43,957 nucleotides of DNA, from positions 1-43,957 of the forward strand of contig JAJQEA010000194.1 in the NCBI GenBank assembly GCA_021201905.1. The letters are read 5' to 3'. The position numbers and the translations under genes were made by a program. The stretch is from Clostridia bacterium. Its GTDB lineage: Bacteria > Bacillota > Clostridia > Lachnospirales > Lachnospiraceae. Positions 35,378 through 43,957 of this stretch are shown here, piece after piece (the stretch's first letter is position 1; every line of letters starts with the position of its first letter). Below the pieces are notes generated by a model that saw only the letters and a program-made list of their open reading frames with translations, was not told the origin of the DNA and made no database searches.

Positions 35378-36367
35378 CTAATTCTCCTTCATGGTAAGAA
35401 GCATCAGCTCCATGACCAGTTCGGTGTTCACGTTGGCGTCCAGCCTGATTCTGGCCTTGTCAATGGCTTCCAGAATTTTCTCCAGACCGTCATAGCCGCT
35501 TGTGGTGCTGACACTCTTGACAGCGGAGAATTCATCCTTGAATATCAGCAGGTTAATATCCTTTGTGGTTTTATACATCAGGATATCCCGGTACCACATC
35601 TGCATAAAGTCCAGGCACTCCCGGATATCCAGGTTCTCCTCCTTGACCTTGTGGATGTAGTCCAAAAGCCCGGATATATCCGTATCCTTGATGTGCTTCA
35701 GGAGATGGAGCATCTCCCTGTACATCACCCCAAACTCCTCTGACTGGGCCAGATGGATGGCCTTGCCCAGATTGCCCCTGGCAAAAGCGGCATAAATATC
35801 AGCCTCGCTCTCATTTTCTCCCAGAGACTGCACCAGGTATTCCTTTACCACGGAATCCTTTAAGGGCTTCAGCTTAAGCTGCACACACCTTGACAGGATG
35901 GTGGGCAGGAATGCGTCCTGGTTGGTGGTCAAAAGCAGGATAACCGCATAGGCAGGGGGCTCTTCAATGGTCTTAAGAAGGGCGTTCTGTGCCTGTACGG
36001 TCATCTTCTCCGCCTCATCCATTATATATATCTTATAATAACTGCTGTAGGGACGTACCTGGATGGTATCGTTAATCTGCTCCCTTATATCATCCACGCC
36101 GATGCTGGCGGGCTTTTCATGTGTCACGTAAATAAGATCCGGGTGATTCCCGGAAAGTACCTGCTTGCAGGCATGGCACTGCATATAGGGCTCCTCCATC
36201 CCCTTCTCGCAAAGCAGGCTGAGGGCAAATGCGTTGGCCAGGGATTTTCTTCCCATTCCCGCCTCGCCGCTCAGTATATAAGCATGGGAAACCTTCCCTG
36301 TCTGCACTGCGTTGCGGAAATGATCCTTTATCTGTTCATGTCCTAATATATCGTTAAATCCCAACAT
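35378..36367 (-). CDS. holB: DNA polymerase III delta-prime subunit
   Basis: 329 aa from ATG 36367 (GGGGGAACC upstream); the first 39 residues of the track ORF are not coding. Clamp-loader AAA+ module: ILGHEQIKDHFRNAV, P-loop GEAGMGRKSL, zinc-finger cysteines CEKG...CHACKQ, DEAEKMTVQAQNALLKTIEE and LPTILSRCVQL. It helps load the sliding clamp. The ricT-holB pair is widely conserved in Firmicutes. Confidence 0.9.
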   Translation of the reverse strand: MLGFNDILGHEQIKDHFRNAVQTGKVSHAYILSGEAGMGRKSLANAFALSLLCEKGMEEPYMQCHACKQVLSGNHPDLIYVTHEKPASIGVDDIREQINDTIQVRPYSSYYKIYIMDEAEKMTVQAQNALLKTIEEPPAYAVILLLTTNQDAFLPTILSRCVQLKLKPLKDSVVKEYLVQSLGENESEADIYAAFARGNLGKAIHLAQSEEFGVMYREMLHLLKHIKDTDISGLLDYIHKVKEENLDIRECLDFMQMWYRDILMYKTTKDINLLIFKDEFSAVKSVSTTSGYDGLEKILEAIDKARIRLDANVNTELVMELMLLTMKEN

Positions 36368-36559
36368 AGTGATTGGTTCCCCCTTGCGCTGCCGGCCTGG
36401 TCTCCAAAACCCTGAGAATGCCCTAAACCGGTATATCCGGACTTCTGTCCTGACGGGGACGGACATCCTCAATAAGTATAGCATAAGAATTTTTCAATGT
36501 ATAGTACTACATTTTTCCCTGTTTTCCCTATTTATTATAACCTGTCCGGACGGTTTCAG

Positions 36560-37321
36560 CTATCTGCACCTGTCCTGATACTCCGACGGCGACACCCCCA
36601 GTATCTTCTTAAACTGCGCGCTGAAATACGCTGTGTCTGAATATCCCACCTGGTCCGCCATCTCGTACACCTTTACCCGGCAGTCCTTTAACAGGTTCAT
36701 GGCCATCTGCATCCGGTAATAGGCCAGATAGTTGGTAAAGGTGTAGTCAGTTTCCTTCTTAAAGACTCTGCTTAAGTATCCCTCGCTGATTTCCAGAAAA
36801 GAGGCTACGGTACTGATGGTGATATCCTCCCGGTAATACTCCCTGATATACTGGGTGGCCGCCTCCACATACTTGTTCTTAGATTTTTTATCGGAATGAA
36901 AGCACAGGACCGGGGCAGCGTCTGTTTCCTCCCCCTTTGCCGGACGTTCTTCCATCTGCTCCCTGATATGCCCCACCGCATGTTCCAAATCCCCATCCCT
37001 CAAAGGCTTCAGGAGATAATCGCTGACTCCCAGCCGCAGGGCGCTCTGGGCGTATTTAAAATCGCTGTAGGCGGTCAGGATAATGAATTTGGCGCGGCAG
37101 CCCTGTTCCCGCAGTTTTGTTATCATCTCCACTCCGTCCATTCTGGGCATCTTCACATCCGTCACAATAATATCCGGGGACAGGCGGACCGCCAGCTCTG
37201 CCCCTTCCTCCCCGTTGGCAGCCTCCCCTGCAATCACACAGTCCAGGGCCGCCCAGTCAATGGTCAGGATAATCCCGCGCCTGACCATTGTCTCGTCTTC
37301 CACCACAATGACTTTATACAT
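36560..37321 (-). CDS. AraC-type response regulator
   Basis: 253 aa from ATG 37321 (MYKVIVVEDETMVRRG), overlapping the kinase stop (GATGTATAA), hence coupled translation. Receiver domain with phospho-acceptor Asp about 54 in IIVTDVKMPRMDG and Lys in YLLKPL. Short linker, then two AraC helix-turn-helices from about 155: ITISTVASFLEISEGYLSRV and VYEMADQVGYSDTAYFSAQFKK. YesN family, usually controlling transport or metabolic genes near or distant. Confidence 0.93.
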   Translation of the reverse strand: MYKVIVVEDETMVRRGIILTIDWAALDCVIAGEAANGEEGAELAVRLSPDIIVTDVKMPRMDGVEMITKLREQGCRAKFIILTAYSDFKYAQSALRLGVSDYLLKPLRDGDLEHAVGHIREQMEERPAKGEETDAAPVLCFHSDKKSKNKYVEAATQYIREYYREDITISTVASFLEISEGYLSRVFKKETDYTFTNYLAYYRMQMAMNLLKDCRVKVYEMADQVGYSDTAYFSAQFKKILGVSPSEYQDRCR

Positions 37322-39033
37322 CCGGTACTTCCTTCTGAACCGGCAGCCTGAGCATGACGGTAGTCCCATCCTCCACCACAGCTGCCTTCATACCATACTC
37401 CTGTCCATAATATATTTTCAATATGTTGATCACATTGTATAATCCCAGATGGCCGTCCCTCTTTGCCGGATTATCGCTGTTAATCCAGTCCGCCATCTCC
37501 CGGCTCATGCCGCATCCGTCGTCAGTCACCGATATGTTCAGTATTCCCTCCTTCTGGAACGCGTAAATACAGATGTAGCCGTGCTCGCATCCGTCCAGCC
37601 CATGGATGATGGCGTTCTCAACCAGGGGCTGCAATATCATCTTGGGCACCATGCAGTCCTCCAGCTGGTCCGGTATCTCTGTCTCATACAGAAACCGTCC
37701 TGTAAAACGTATTTTCTGTATCTCCACATAGCTCTCAATGGTCTCCAACTCCTCCCTCAGAGTGATGAAGGGCCGGCTGGATATGCTCTTTCTCAGGATA
37801 ACAGCCAGGTTTTCCGCCAGCACCGCAACCTCAGGCACCTGGTTGATCCTGGCACTCCATTTGATGGAATCCAGGGTATTATAGAGGAAATGGGGATTCA
37901 GCTGAGTCTGGTACAGCCTGAGGGTGGTCTTATTTAAATCCTTCTGCTTCTGCACCGTGTCATCCAGATACTTCTGAAGGTCCCCGGTCATCTGGTTAAA
38001 GCTCTCTGTCAGCCTGCCCAGCTCATCCTGGCGGTTGGTGCGGATGCGGATGGACAAATCCCCCTTCTTCACCTTTGCCATGGCCTTGTCCAACAGGCTC
38101 ACCGGCTGGCCGATGCTCCGGGACAACGCGCCTGCTATGAGGAGACAGAGCACCAGTCCCAGGCCGGACAGCGCAAGGCTCACCGTACCCATGGTGCGCA
38201 CAGCCGGGGCGCTGATGGGCGCCGAACAGCGCAGCAGGATGTAAAAGCCCTGGGAGGGTTCCCTGGTCCACAGATATTTGGTATAAACCCCCTTTTTTCT
38301 CCGTCCCGCCCTGGCCTGATATGGTGTGCTCTATAATATCACTGATTTCACGTTCCCCGTATTCCGGCCTGGAACAGTAAAGAGGCTTCTGGTGGGAATC
38401 CAGTACCAGCAGCGTATCGCCGGACGAATAAAAACCGTTCAGCAGGTTGTCGAAATTTTCCCTGGTAAAGTCCAGCACCACATACCCGGTTCTGGCGCCG
38501 TGGGTGCTCTCCAGGGAGAATGCCCCCTGCATCAGAACATCGCTGCCGGATGACGGCAGGTAAGGGTCTGTCCTGTAATAGGTGATTCCCTGTTCCTCCG
38601 ACGCCTTTTTGAGCAGCCCCCAACGCACAGGCAGACGGCTGCTCTTAGGCGCTGTATCCGTGGTAAAACGCAGTTTTCCGCCCGCGTCGTAGATGCAAAA
38701 CTGCGCATGGCTGTAAACCTCCTGAACCACCTGGTACATGGACAAATACAAATCCTTCTGGAACTCTATGGTCTTATTGTCAATCATGACCCAGGCCGCG
38801 GAACCGTCCTCTGTCAGCGTTTCACAGGCTTTCTGGCAATTCTCTAACAGCTGGGTAAACCGTTCCCTGACTTCTTCCAGCTGCTGGTTTCCGTCCACAG
38901 TTATCTGGCGGTTGATTGAGGCGGTAAACAGACGCATCATCACAACACTTGAAAATGTAAGGGGCACCAGAGCCACCAATAGGCAGCCCAGGAATACCCT
39001 GGCCTTAAAAGAAAGTCTCCTGTACCATTTCAT
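37314..39033 (-). CDS. YesM/LytS-type sensor histidine kinase, broken by one base
   Basis: Two overlapping ORFs form one gene. The N-terminal frame (from 39033, MKWYRRLSFKARVFLG) has TM1 and a large extracellular sensor. The C-terminal frame has TM2, HAMP (SIGQPVSLLDKAMAKVKKGD), phospho-acceptor His in QLNPHFLYNTLDSIKW about 382, LVENAIIHG about 472 and DDGCGM. The frames part at A6G5 (38288-38298, residue about 246); with one G or A fewer, it reads on as KGVYTKYLWTREPSQGFYIL for 572 aa. The ATG overlaps the lipoprotein stop (GGAATGAA). As written, only a truncated, kinase-less sensor is made. Confidence 0.85.
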
Positions 39034-40208
39034 TCCACAGGCCTCCCTTCCCGCCGGGACAGGATGCCGTTCCACCTGGCCAGTACGTCCTTCTTTTCCC
39101 TGGAAAGCTCCTCTAGGTCCATCTCAATCAACGGCAGCCGGCCAATGGGAGAAAGTCCCGGAAGCGGCGGCACATCGCTTCTCACAGAACGGCGGTTTAA
39201 GTCAGACACCAGAATCCTCTGGGTGTCCCTGCTCACCGTAAAATCCAGAAACTGTCTGGCAGCGTCAGGATTCCTACATCCCTTTACAATGGCCGTACCG
39301 TCCGGCAGGGCCGTGGTCCCCTCCTGGGGATAGATATAATCCACGTCAGCCCCCTCTGACAACAGGGCCTGGGCGGACTCCTCCATGGTGACTCCAAGGG
39401 AATACCGCCCATCCAGGATACCGGTATTTACCTCCTGCATGCTGTTCAGGGTGCCGTATTCCAGATTTTCCATAAACTGTGCCAGGTAATCCCCCTTTTT
39501 CTCCCATGTATGGACAGCCGTCACAAGGGCAGCCGAATACACATCGGACCTGCGAGGGTCCACAAAGGCAATCCTTCCCTTCCACCTGGGCTCCAGAAGG
39601 CTGTTCCATCCCACCGGCAGTTCGCGGTAGGTCACCACATTTGTATTGTACATGATGACCAGGGGCAGGGCGGAGAAGCTGGTCCACCGGTGATCCTCAC
39701 ATTGGAAGCTCTCTGTTATAAAGGCTGCTTCCGGACTTTTATATACCTGCCAATGTTCCTTAGACTGTTCCAGTGTCTCTATGCCCACGCCGAACACCAC
39801 ATCCCAATCCGGCCTTTCCTCATCCGCCTCCAGCCTGCCCGTCATTTCCTCGGAGGACCCCCGCTCCACCTTCACCATCAGATTGGTGCGCTCCTCAAAT
39901 TCCTTGATGATGGGTTCGTATATCTCTTCCTCCTGGGCCGTATAGAGAACCAGGTCCGGCACAGAAGGCATGGGAGCCGTCTCCGGCCCTGACTGGCAGG
40001 AAGAAAGAACTGCCGTGCAGAAAAGGCACAGGATGGAGCATGTGAAATTTCGTTTTCCTGCGGCAGACCTGCCTGGGCGGGCGGCAGGCGCTTTTATGCC
40101 CTTCGCAGTTGCTTTTGTACCCCAGGCAACCGCTTTTATGCCCCTCACAGCCTCCTTCATATCCCTCACATCTGCCTTCATCCCCATGACATTCTCTTTC
40201 CTCTTCAT
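39030..40208 (-). CDS. Extracellular solute-binding lipoprotein (AfuA/FbpA-like)
   Basis: 392 aa from ATG 40208 (GGGGGAGGAACGGAC upstream). A lipobox TAVLSSCQ with lipidated Cys about 71 is preceded by an unusual 50-residue basic leader of repeated GIKA/GMKA/GTKA motifs. The mature part matches class-2 ferric/anion-type binding proteins: LVLYTAQEEEIYEPIIKEFE, DWDVVFGVGIETLE, VIMYNTNVV, GWNSLLEPRWKGRIAFVDP, GCRNPDAARQFLDFTVS. No permease or ATPase follows; instead the kinase start overlaps its stop, so it likely feeds the kinase sensor. Confidence 0.85.
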   Translation of the reverse strand: MKRKENVMGMKADVRDMKEAVRGIKAVAWGTKATAKGIKAPAARPGRSAAGKRNFTCSILCLFCTAVLSSCQSGPETAPMPSVPDLVLYTAQEEEIYEPIIKEFEERTNLMVKVERGSSEEMTGRLEADEERPDWDVVFGVGIETLEQSKEHWQVYKSPEAAFITESFQCEDHRWTSFSALPLVIMYNTNVVTYRELPVGWNSLLEPRWKGRIAFVDPRRSDVYSAALVTAVHTWEKKGDYLAQFMENLEYGTLNSMQEVNTGILDGRYSLGVTMEESAQALLSEGADVDYIYPQEGTTALPDGTAIVKGCRNPDAARQFLDFTVSRDTQRILVSDLNRRSVRSDVPPLPGLSPIGRLPLIEMDLEELSREKKDVLARWNGILSRREGRPVE

Positions 40209-40223
40209 GTCCGTTCCTCCCCC

Positions 40224-40245
40224 TGGCATTGGCGCCTCAATGCCA
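40224..40245 (-). other. Small hairpin at the lipoprotein leader
   Basis: TGGCATTG (40224-40231) and CAATGCCA (40238-40245) form an 8-bp stem just upstream of the ribosome site; it could affect initiation. The divergent gap to 40377 shows no clear promoter. Confidence 0.4.
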
Positions 40246-40376
40246 ATCAGTCCCGTTTGCTACATTATACCAGAGAAAAAACCATTTTTCCATTGACGAT
40301 GCCATTGAAATCATTCCCTCCCCGTGTTACCCTTAAGACAGAACACTGGAATTATCGTTAAAGGGAGGCAAACAAT

Positions 40377-41231
40377 ATGGGGGTTCAAATCATTGAACAA
40401 TTTATCTGCTCCAAATATCCGGACCAGCAGGCGTGCGAGGACGGCCTTTTTATCAGCAGTGACTTTATCGCTGTCATAGACGGTGTCACCAGCAAGGGAG
40501 AGCTTACATGGCCGGAGCCGTCAGAGGGCGGAGCCGGTTTTCGTCCTCCTATGACTAGCGGGCGCTATGCCAGGGAAATACTGGCACAGGCTCTTAAAAC
40601 CTTGGATCCCGGCATTGACGCCGCCTCTGCAATGGAATATTTAAACCAGGCCCTGGCAACAGCCGCAGCCGGCCGCCTCGAATTTCTGAGGGACCACCCT
40701 GAGGAACGGCTCCAGGCCGTAGTTATCCTGTATAGCTGTCAGAAAAAGGAGGTGTGGGCCTTTGGGGACTGTCAATGCCTTATAGGAGATACCCTTCACT
40801 CCCACAGCAAGGAAATTGACGGCCTCATGGCAGAAATCCGCTGCCTCTATAACCAGGCGGAACTGATTTTAGGAAAATCCGAGGATGAGTTAGCCCGCCA
40901 TGACCCGGGCCGGGCCTGCATCCTTCCTCTGATGCGCCGTCAGTTCCTGCTGGCCAACCAGGACCGGCCCTATGGTTATGATGTGCTTGACGGTTTTGCC
41001 ATCCAGCCTCACCATGTATCCATCTATCCGGTGCCGCCCCAAACCCAGGTCGTGCTGGCCAGCGACGGCTACCCCGTATTAAAGGACACCCTGGCTGAAA
41101 GCGAGAAGGTCCTGGATGAGCTGCTGCAAAAAGACCCTCAGTGCCTCCGGGAAAACAGGGGAACAAAAGGGCTTGTAAAAGGAAACCGGAGTTTTGATGA
41201 CCGGACCTATGTGCGGTTTGTGGTTTTGTAA
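40377..41231 (+). CDS. PP2C-like protein phosphatase domain protein
   Basis: 284 aa; AAAGGGAGG 8 nt before ATG. Features suggest a divergent PP2C fold: acidic metal-site-like CEDGLFISSDFIAVIDGVTS near the N-terminus, VWAFGDCQCLIG mid-protein, VVLASDGYPVLKDT and SFDDRTYVRFVVL at the end, giving the D/DG/SDG/DD pattern of metal-dependent phosphatases. No membrane segment. No kinase or anti-sigma partner is adjacent, so the substrate is unknown. Confidence 0.6.
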   Translation: MGVQIIEQFICSKYPDQQACEDGLFISSDFIAVIDGVTSKGELTWPEPSEGGAGFRPPMTSGRYAREILAQALKTLDPGIDAASAMEYLNQALATAAAGRLEFLRDHPEERLQAVVILYSCQKKEVWAFGDCQCLIGDTLHSHSKEIDGLMAEIRCLYNQAELILGKSEDELARHDPGRACILPLMRRQFLLANQDRPYGYDVLDGFAIQPHHVSIYPVPPQTQVVLASDGYPVLKDTLAESEKVLDELLQKDPQCLRENRGTKGLVKGNRSFDDRTYVRFVVL

Positions 41232-41252
41232 CCAGCTCCTGATATATGCCTG

Positions 41253-41284
41253 AGGGCGCCCCCTGTCTGAACAGAGAGCGCCCT
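41253..41284. terminator. Terminator between convergent genes
   Basis: AGGGCGC (41253-41259) and GCGCCCT (41278-41284) enclose an inner CTGT/ACAG stem, between the phosphatase-like gene and the enolase-superfamily gene. Confidence 0.6.
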
Positions 41285-41298
41285 TATGGTTTCTATCC

Positions 41299-42432
41299 TT
41301 ATTCACCTACATAAAAATCTTTAATCTCATATTCCTTCAGAGCTTCCTCATCCGGTTCAAATCCAAGTCCCGGTTTCTGCGGAACATGCATGTAGCCGTC
41401 CTTGTCAACCAAGACTCTGTCCTCTTCCTTAAGGATGTAATCCCTCCGGTCAACCGTCCATACAGGCGGATCAAAGGGGTATTCCAGATACTCTGCGTCA
41501 CTGACGGCACAGGCCATATGAAGGTTAGCCAGAAGGCCAACGCCGTTAGACCAGGTGTGAGGACAGAACACAGCTCCCTTGGACTGCACATAGTCGGCAA
41601 TCTTCTTGGTGCGTGTAAAGCCTCCGCACAGCACTGTATCAGGCTGATATACATCATAGCTTCCCTTATCCGCCAAATCTCTGAAATCATGCCACCTGCG
41701 GTTCATTTCTCCGCCTGCAATCCGGATATCCGTCATCTCCCTTAAGCGGGCCAGATTGTCGTAATCTGCATGGTGAAGGGGCTCCTCCAGCCAGTATACT
41801 CCCAGCTTCTCCAGTTCCCTGGCCACCTTCACCGCCTTCTTCAAATCCCAGATACGCTCCACATCCCACGGCATTTTCCACGCCTGGTTGCCGTCCACCA
41901 TTATCTCCATCTTATCGCCAATGGCCTTGCGCACAGCCTCGATGACCTTGATATCTTCCCTTACATCCTCATGATGGAAACGGATTTTCATTGCCTTAAA
42001 TCCCATCTCCACATATTCCTTGGCCTTTTCAGCCCTTTCCTCTGCCGGAATCCTGGCCCCGCAGGAGCAGTATGCCTTTATCTTATCCTGCTTCCCGCCC
42101 AGAAGCTTATATATGGGCTGTCCGCATTTCTTTCCGATGATATCCCAGAGAGCAATGTCTAAAGGCCAGCACCTTCCGTAATGGAAGTCAATATTGTCAA
42201 TGACCTTGTTATGGTTTTCCATCTCAAACGGGTCCTTGCCGATAAAGAATTTCTCATGGCCCGCAAAGCCTGTCATCAGATCGCCGGATCCGATTCCCGT
42301 GATTCCCTCATCTGTGTATACATAAACAATGGTGGACGCGAATTTCACACGGGGGTTGGGATCCCATGATGCCAGGAATGGCGGGTCCAATGGCTTTGCA
42401 TACTGTTTGATTTCAATACCTGTGATTTTCAT
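41299..42432 (-). CDS. Enolase-superfamily sugar-acid dehydratase/racemase (MR subgroup)
   Basis: 377 aa. The capping domain opens MKITGIEIKQYAKPL; barrel residues: KAMKIRF (K-x-R catalytic position), metal ligands Asp in MVDGNQAW, Glu in WLEEPLHHADYD and Glu in AGGEMNRRWHDF, Asp in QPDTVLCGG, catalytic His in CPHTWSNGVG. This mandelate-racemase-type set acts by abstracting a proton alpha to a carboxylate, so substrates are probably aldonic/aldaric acids; the exact one cannot be read. Co-transcribed behind the MFS transporter (73 bp), which probably imports the substrate. Confidence 0.87.
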   Translation of the reverse strand: MKITGIEIKQYAKPLDPPFLASWDPNPRVKFASTIVYVYTDEGITGIGSGDLMTGFAGHEKFFIGKDPFEMENHNKVIDNIDFHYGRCWPLDIALWDIIGKKCGQPIYKLLGGKQDKIKAYCSCGARIPAEERAEKAKEYVEMGFKAMKIRFHHEDVREDIKVIEAVRKAIGDKMEIMVDGNQAWKMPWDVERIWDLKKAVKVARELEKLGVYWLEEPLHHADYDNLARLREMTDIRIAGGEMNRRWHDFRDLADKGSYDVYQPDTVLCGGFTRTKKIADYVQSKGAVFCPHTWSNGVGLLANLHMACAVSDAEYLEYPFDPPVWTVDRRDYILKEEDRVLVDKDGYMHVPQKPGLGFEPDEEALKEYEIKDFYVGE

Positions 42433-42505
42433 AAAATACCTCCATACTTATATTTAATTTTAATTAATTTCCATTTTCAGTTGAAAGGTTCCCCTGTTCA
42501 TTCAC

Positions 42506-43741
42506 TTAACCCTTAGCAGGGATTTTCCTGATACTCTTAATAAGGATGACCGCCACCGCAGCGCCTACGATACATGTTCCGATGCCGTACAGGAACATGG
42601 AACGGTACCCCTGTACTCCCTGGTCAATCCAGCGCCCAATCATGGTATACAAAAACACGTCCGGAAGATAACCAATGCAGGACGCCATACCGGAAACCGC
42701 GCCTGTGACAGAACGGTCAATCTGCGCCTCGTCAATAACTGCAAAGTAAATCCCCCTCACCGCATACACGGTAACGTTTAACAGGATGAAATCAAAAACG
42801 CAGAGCATGGCCAGTGAAGGCTGCTGTGGCGTAAGCAGGAACACAATCAGAAATGCGATAATGGCCGTATACCCCAACAGAACCGTCTTTATCCTGGAAC
42901 CAATCTTATCAGCCAGGAAACCGCCTGTGATCCCTCCTGCAAACTGTATGATGTAACGGATACCTCCAATCTGGACACTGAAATTCTTGAACATGCCGTA
43001 TACGGATACCATGTAAGGCGGCAGGAAGCTGAGGATTGCATAGATGGAATAGGCTGTAAAAATAATCAGACATATCATCCACATCTTCGGCATCAGGAGT
43101 ACGCTCTTAATCTGCTGCACCAGGCTTGTACCGCTTGCCACATCTTCCTTTTTATCCTTAATCAGGAACCAAAGGGCAATACCGACTATAATGGCCAAAA
43201 GGGCATAGGAGCGAATCACCCAGCTCAATCCGAACTTTCCGCCTCCCAGGCTGTTAAAAAGACTCAGAAGCACAAACACTGCCGTGGCCGACACAACGCC
43301 TCTTCCGCCCTCCAGGATACCGAACAGGCGGCCCTGTTCATTGCTGTCCCCCAGACACCGCACTGCCTTGATAAGGGCCGACCAATATGTAAGTACGGTG
43401 GTTACGCCAAAGGCAGCGAATATCAGTCTCATGGTGCCATAGCTTGGGAAGGTGGAGAACAGAAGCCCCACCAGGCCCGTGGATATGAAGGAGATGGTCA
43501 GCAGCTTCCTTGGGGATACGCGGTCCGCAATCCACCCGCCGAAGAAATAGCATATCATGGAAATGGTTGCATAGGATGTGGACAGCGCTCCGAACTCCTC
43601 ATTGCTTAAATTAAGGGCCTCCACCAGAGGAATGTAAAATGTATTCCGGATATAGGGAAGCTGGAAAATGACACCTGTACCGCAGCAGAGCACCAGCAGG
43701 GATGTCCACTTCTTCACATCAAATTTTTTATTACTGTTCAC
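42506..43741 (-). CDS. MFS transporter, organophosphate/sugar-acid type
   Basis: 411 aa from GTG 43741 (AAAGGGGG 7 nt upstream), preferred over the track ATG at 43807, which lies in the promoter/operator. Twelve hydrophobic segments; loop 2-3 motif GGWIADRVSPRKLL and its repeat GGFLADKIGSRIK. The large conserved loop resembles the GlpT/ExuT anion:cation symporter group. First gene of an operon with the enolase-superfamily enzyme. Confidence 0.87.
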   Translation of the reverse strand: MNSNKKFDVKKWTSLLVLCCGTGVIFQLPYIRNTFYIPLVEALNLSNEEFGALSTSYATISMICYFFGGWIADRVSPRKLLTISFISTGLVGLLFSTFPSYGTMRLIFAAFGVTTVLTYWSALIKAVRCLGDSNEQGRLFGILEGGRGVVSATAVFVLLSLFNSLGGGKFGLSWVIRSYALLAIIVGIALWFLIKDKKEDVASGTSLVQQIKSVLLMPKMWMICLIIFTAYSIYAILSFLPPYMVSVYGMFKNFSVQIGGIRYIIQFAGGITGGFLADKIGSRIKTVLLGYTAIIAFLIVFLLTPQQPSLAMLCVFDFILLNVTVYAVRGIYFAVIDEAQIDRSVTGAVSGMASCIGYLPDVFLYTMIGRWIDQGVQGYRSMFLYGIGTCIVGAAVAVILIKSIRKIPAKG

Positions 43742-43778
43742 TATAAAACCCCCTTTGTACAGTCTTTTCTTGATTTTT

Positions 43779-43811
43779 GTTGATACGCGTCTCAACTTGT
43801 CTCTCATTATA
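43779..43811 (-). promoter_or_regulatory. Promoter -10 and palindromic operator of the MFS operon
   Basis: TATAAT on the minus strand (43811-43806), followed 9 nt later by GTTGAGACGCGTATCAAC (43796-43779), a palindrome matching in 16 of 18 positions and covering the likely start site. The -35 (ACGGCA) is weak. LacI- or GntR-type repression by the imported sugar acid is plausible. 43812-43957 shows no supported gene. Confidence 0.6.
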
Positions 43812-43957
43812 CCGTATAAAAATCAAACTGCCGTCTTCTTGTTCAAAAGACAACAGTTTGGTTACAGCTTTGATACAATCCGTCTGAATATTCTTGTCAT
43901 CAGAGTAAATATAGTATGGAATTTCTTTTGATAACACAAGATATAGTGTGTAGAGTT

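Noticed and set aside
43731-43937. 68-aa minus-strand ORF at the right edge
   Set aside because: It covers the MFS promoter and operator, lacks a ribosome site and starts at a GTG; no recognisable motif.

Overview
The window reads as chromosomal DNA of a spore-forming gut Firmicute, most likely a Lachnospiraceae member of the Enterocloster / Clostridium clostridioforme type. This is inferred from spmA/spmB, ricT, an AbrB-type regulator, a clostridial fabH-acpP-fabK-fabD-fabG-fabF-accB-fabZ-accC-accDA operon, choline-binding-type cell-wall repeats and consensus sigma-A promoters with strong GGAGG-type ribosome sites. No species assignment was tested.

Layout. (1) 1-1130: a truncated MurL-like gene with a 14-G tract at the window edge, then spmB. 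(2) 1131-17056: an accessory region lying between spmB and its usual partner spmA. It holds a giant sortase-anchored surface protein, a small conserved protein of unknown role, an invertible-promoter switch with its own tyrosine recombinase, cysK, a GH25 lysozyme, a graveyard of mobile-element remnants (CptN-like toxin, large serine recombinase, PAPS-reductase-like protein, CbiG), an AT-rich STAND/NB-ARC-TPR ATPase and a replication-initiator fragment. (3) 17057-21232: spmA, a choline-binding-repeat surface protein, a YitT-like membrane protein and a MerR regulator. (4) 21493-32246: the complete type II fatty-acid synthesis operon, transcribed leftward from one strong promoter with a FabT-like operator at its start site. 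(5) 32397-36367: AbrB regulator, rsmI, trmN6-like gene, ricT, holB. (6) 36560-40208: a three-gene sensory operon of binding lipoprotein, YesM/LytS-type histidine kinase and AraC-type response regulator. (7) 40377-43957: a PP2C-like phosphatase, then an enolase-superfamily enzyme and an MFS transporter under a promoter with a palindromic operator.

The most interesting system is at 7.5-9.4 kb. Two perfect 28-bp inverted repeats (8183-8210 and 8431-8458) enclose a 220-bp segment with a TATAAT promoter. The neighbouring tyrosine recombinase gene ends inside one repeat, so its last codons and stop are preserved on inversion. On the other side, co-directional with the recombinase, are the 169-aa protein and the roughly 2,080-aa surface protein. 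In the orientation shown the best promoter points away from the surface operon, as expected for an OFF state. It points into the recombinase gene in antisense. This looks like a self-contained phase-variable surface-display cassette.

A caution applies to the whole window. Three otherwise good genes (surface protein, accDA, histidine kinase) are each broken by exactly one base at a homopolymer, and a 14-G run sits at the left edge. These may be real slippage or phase-variation sites, or sequencing errors; raw reads would decide.
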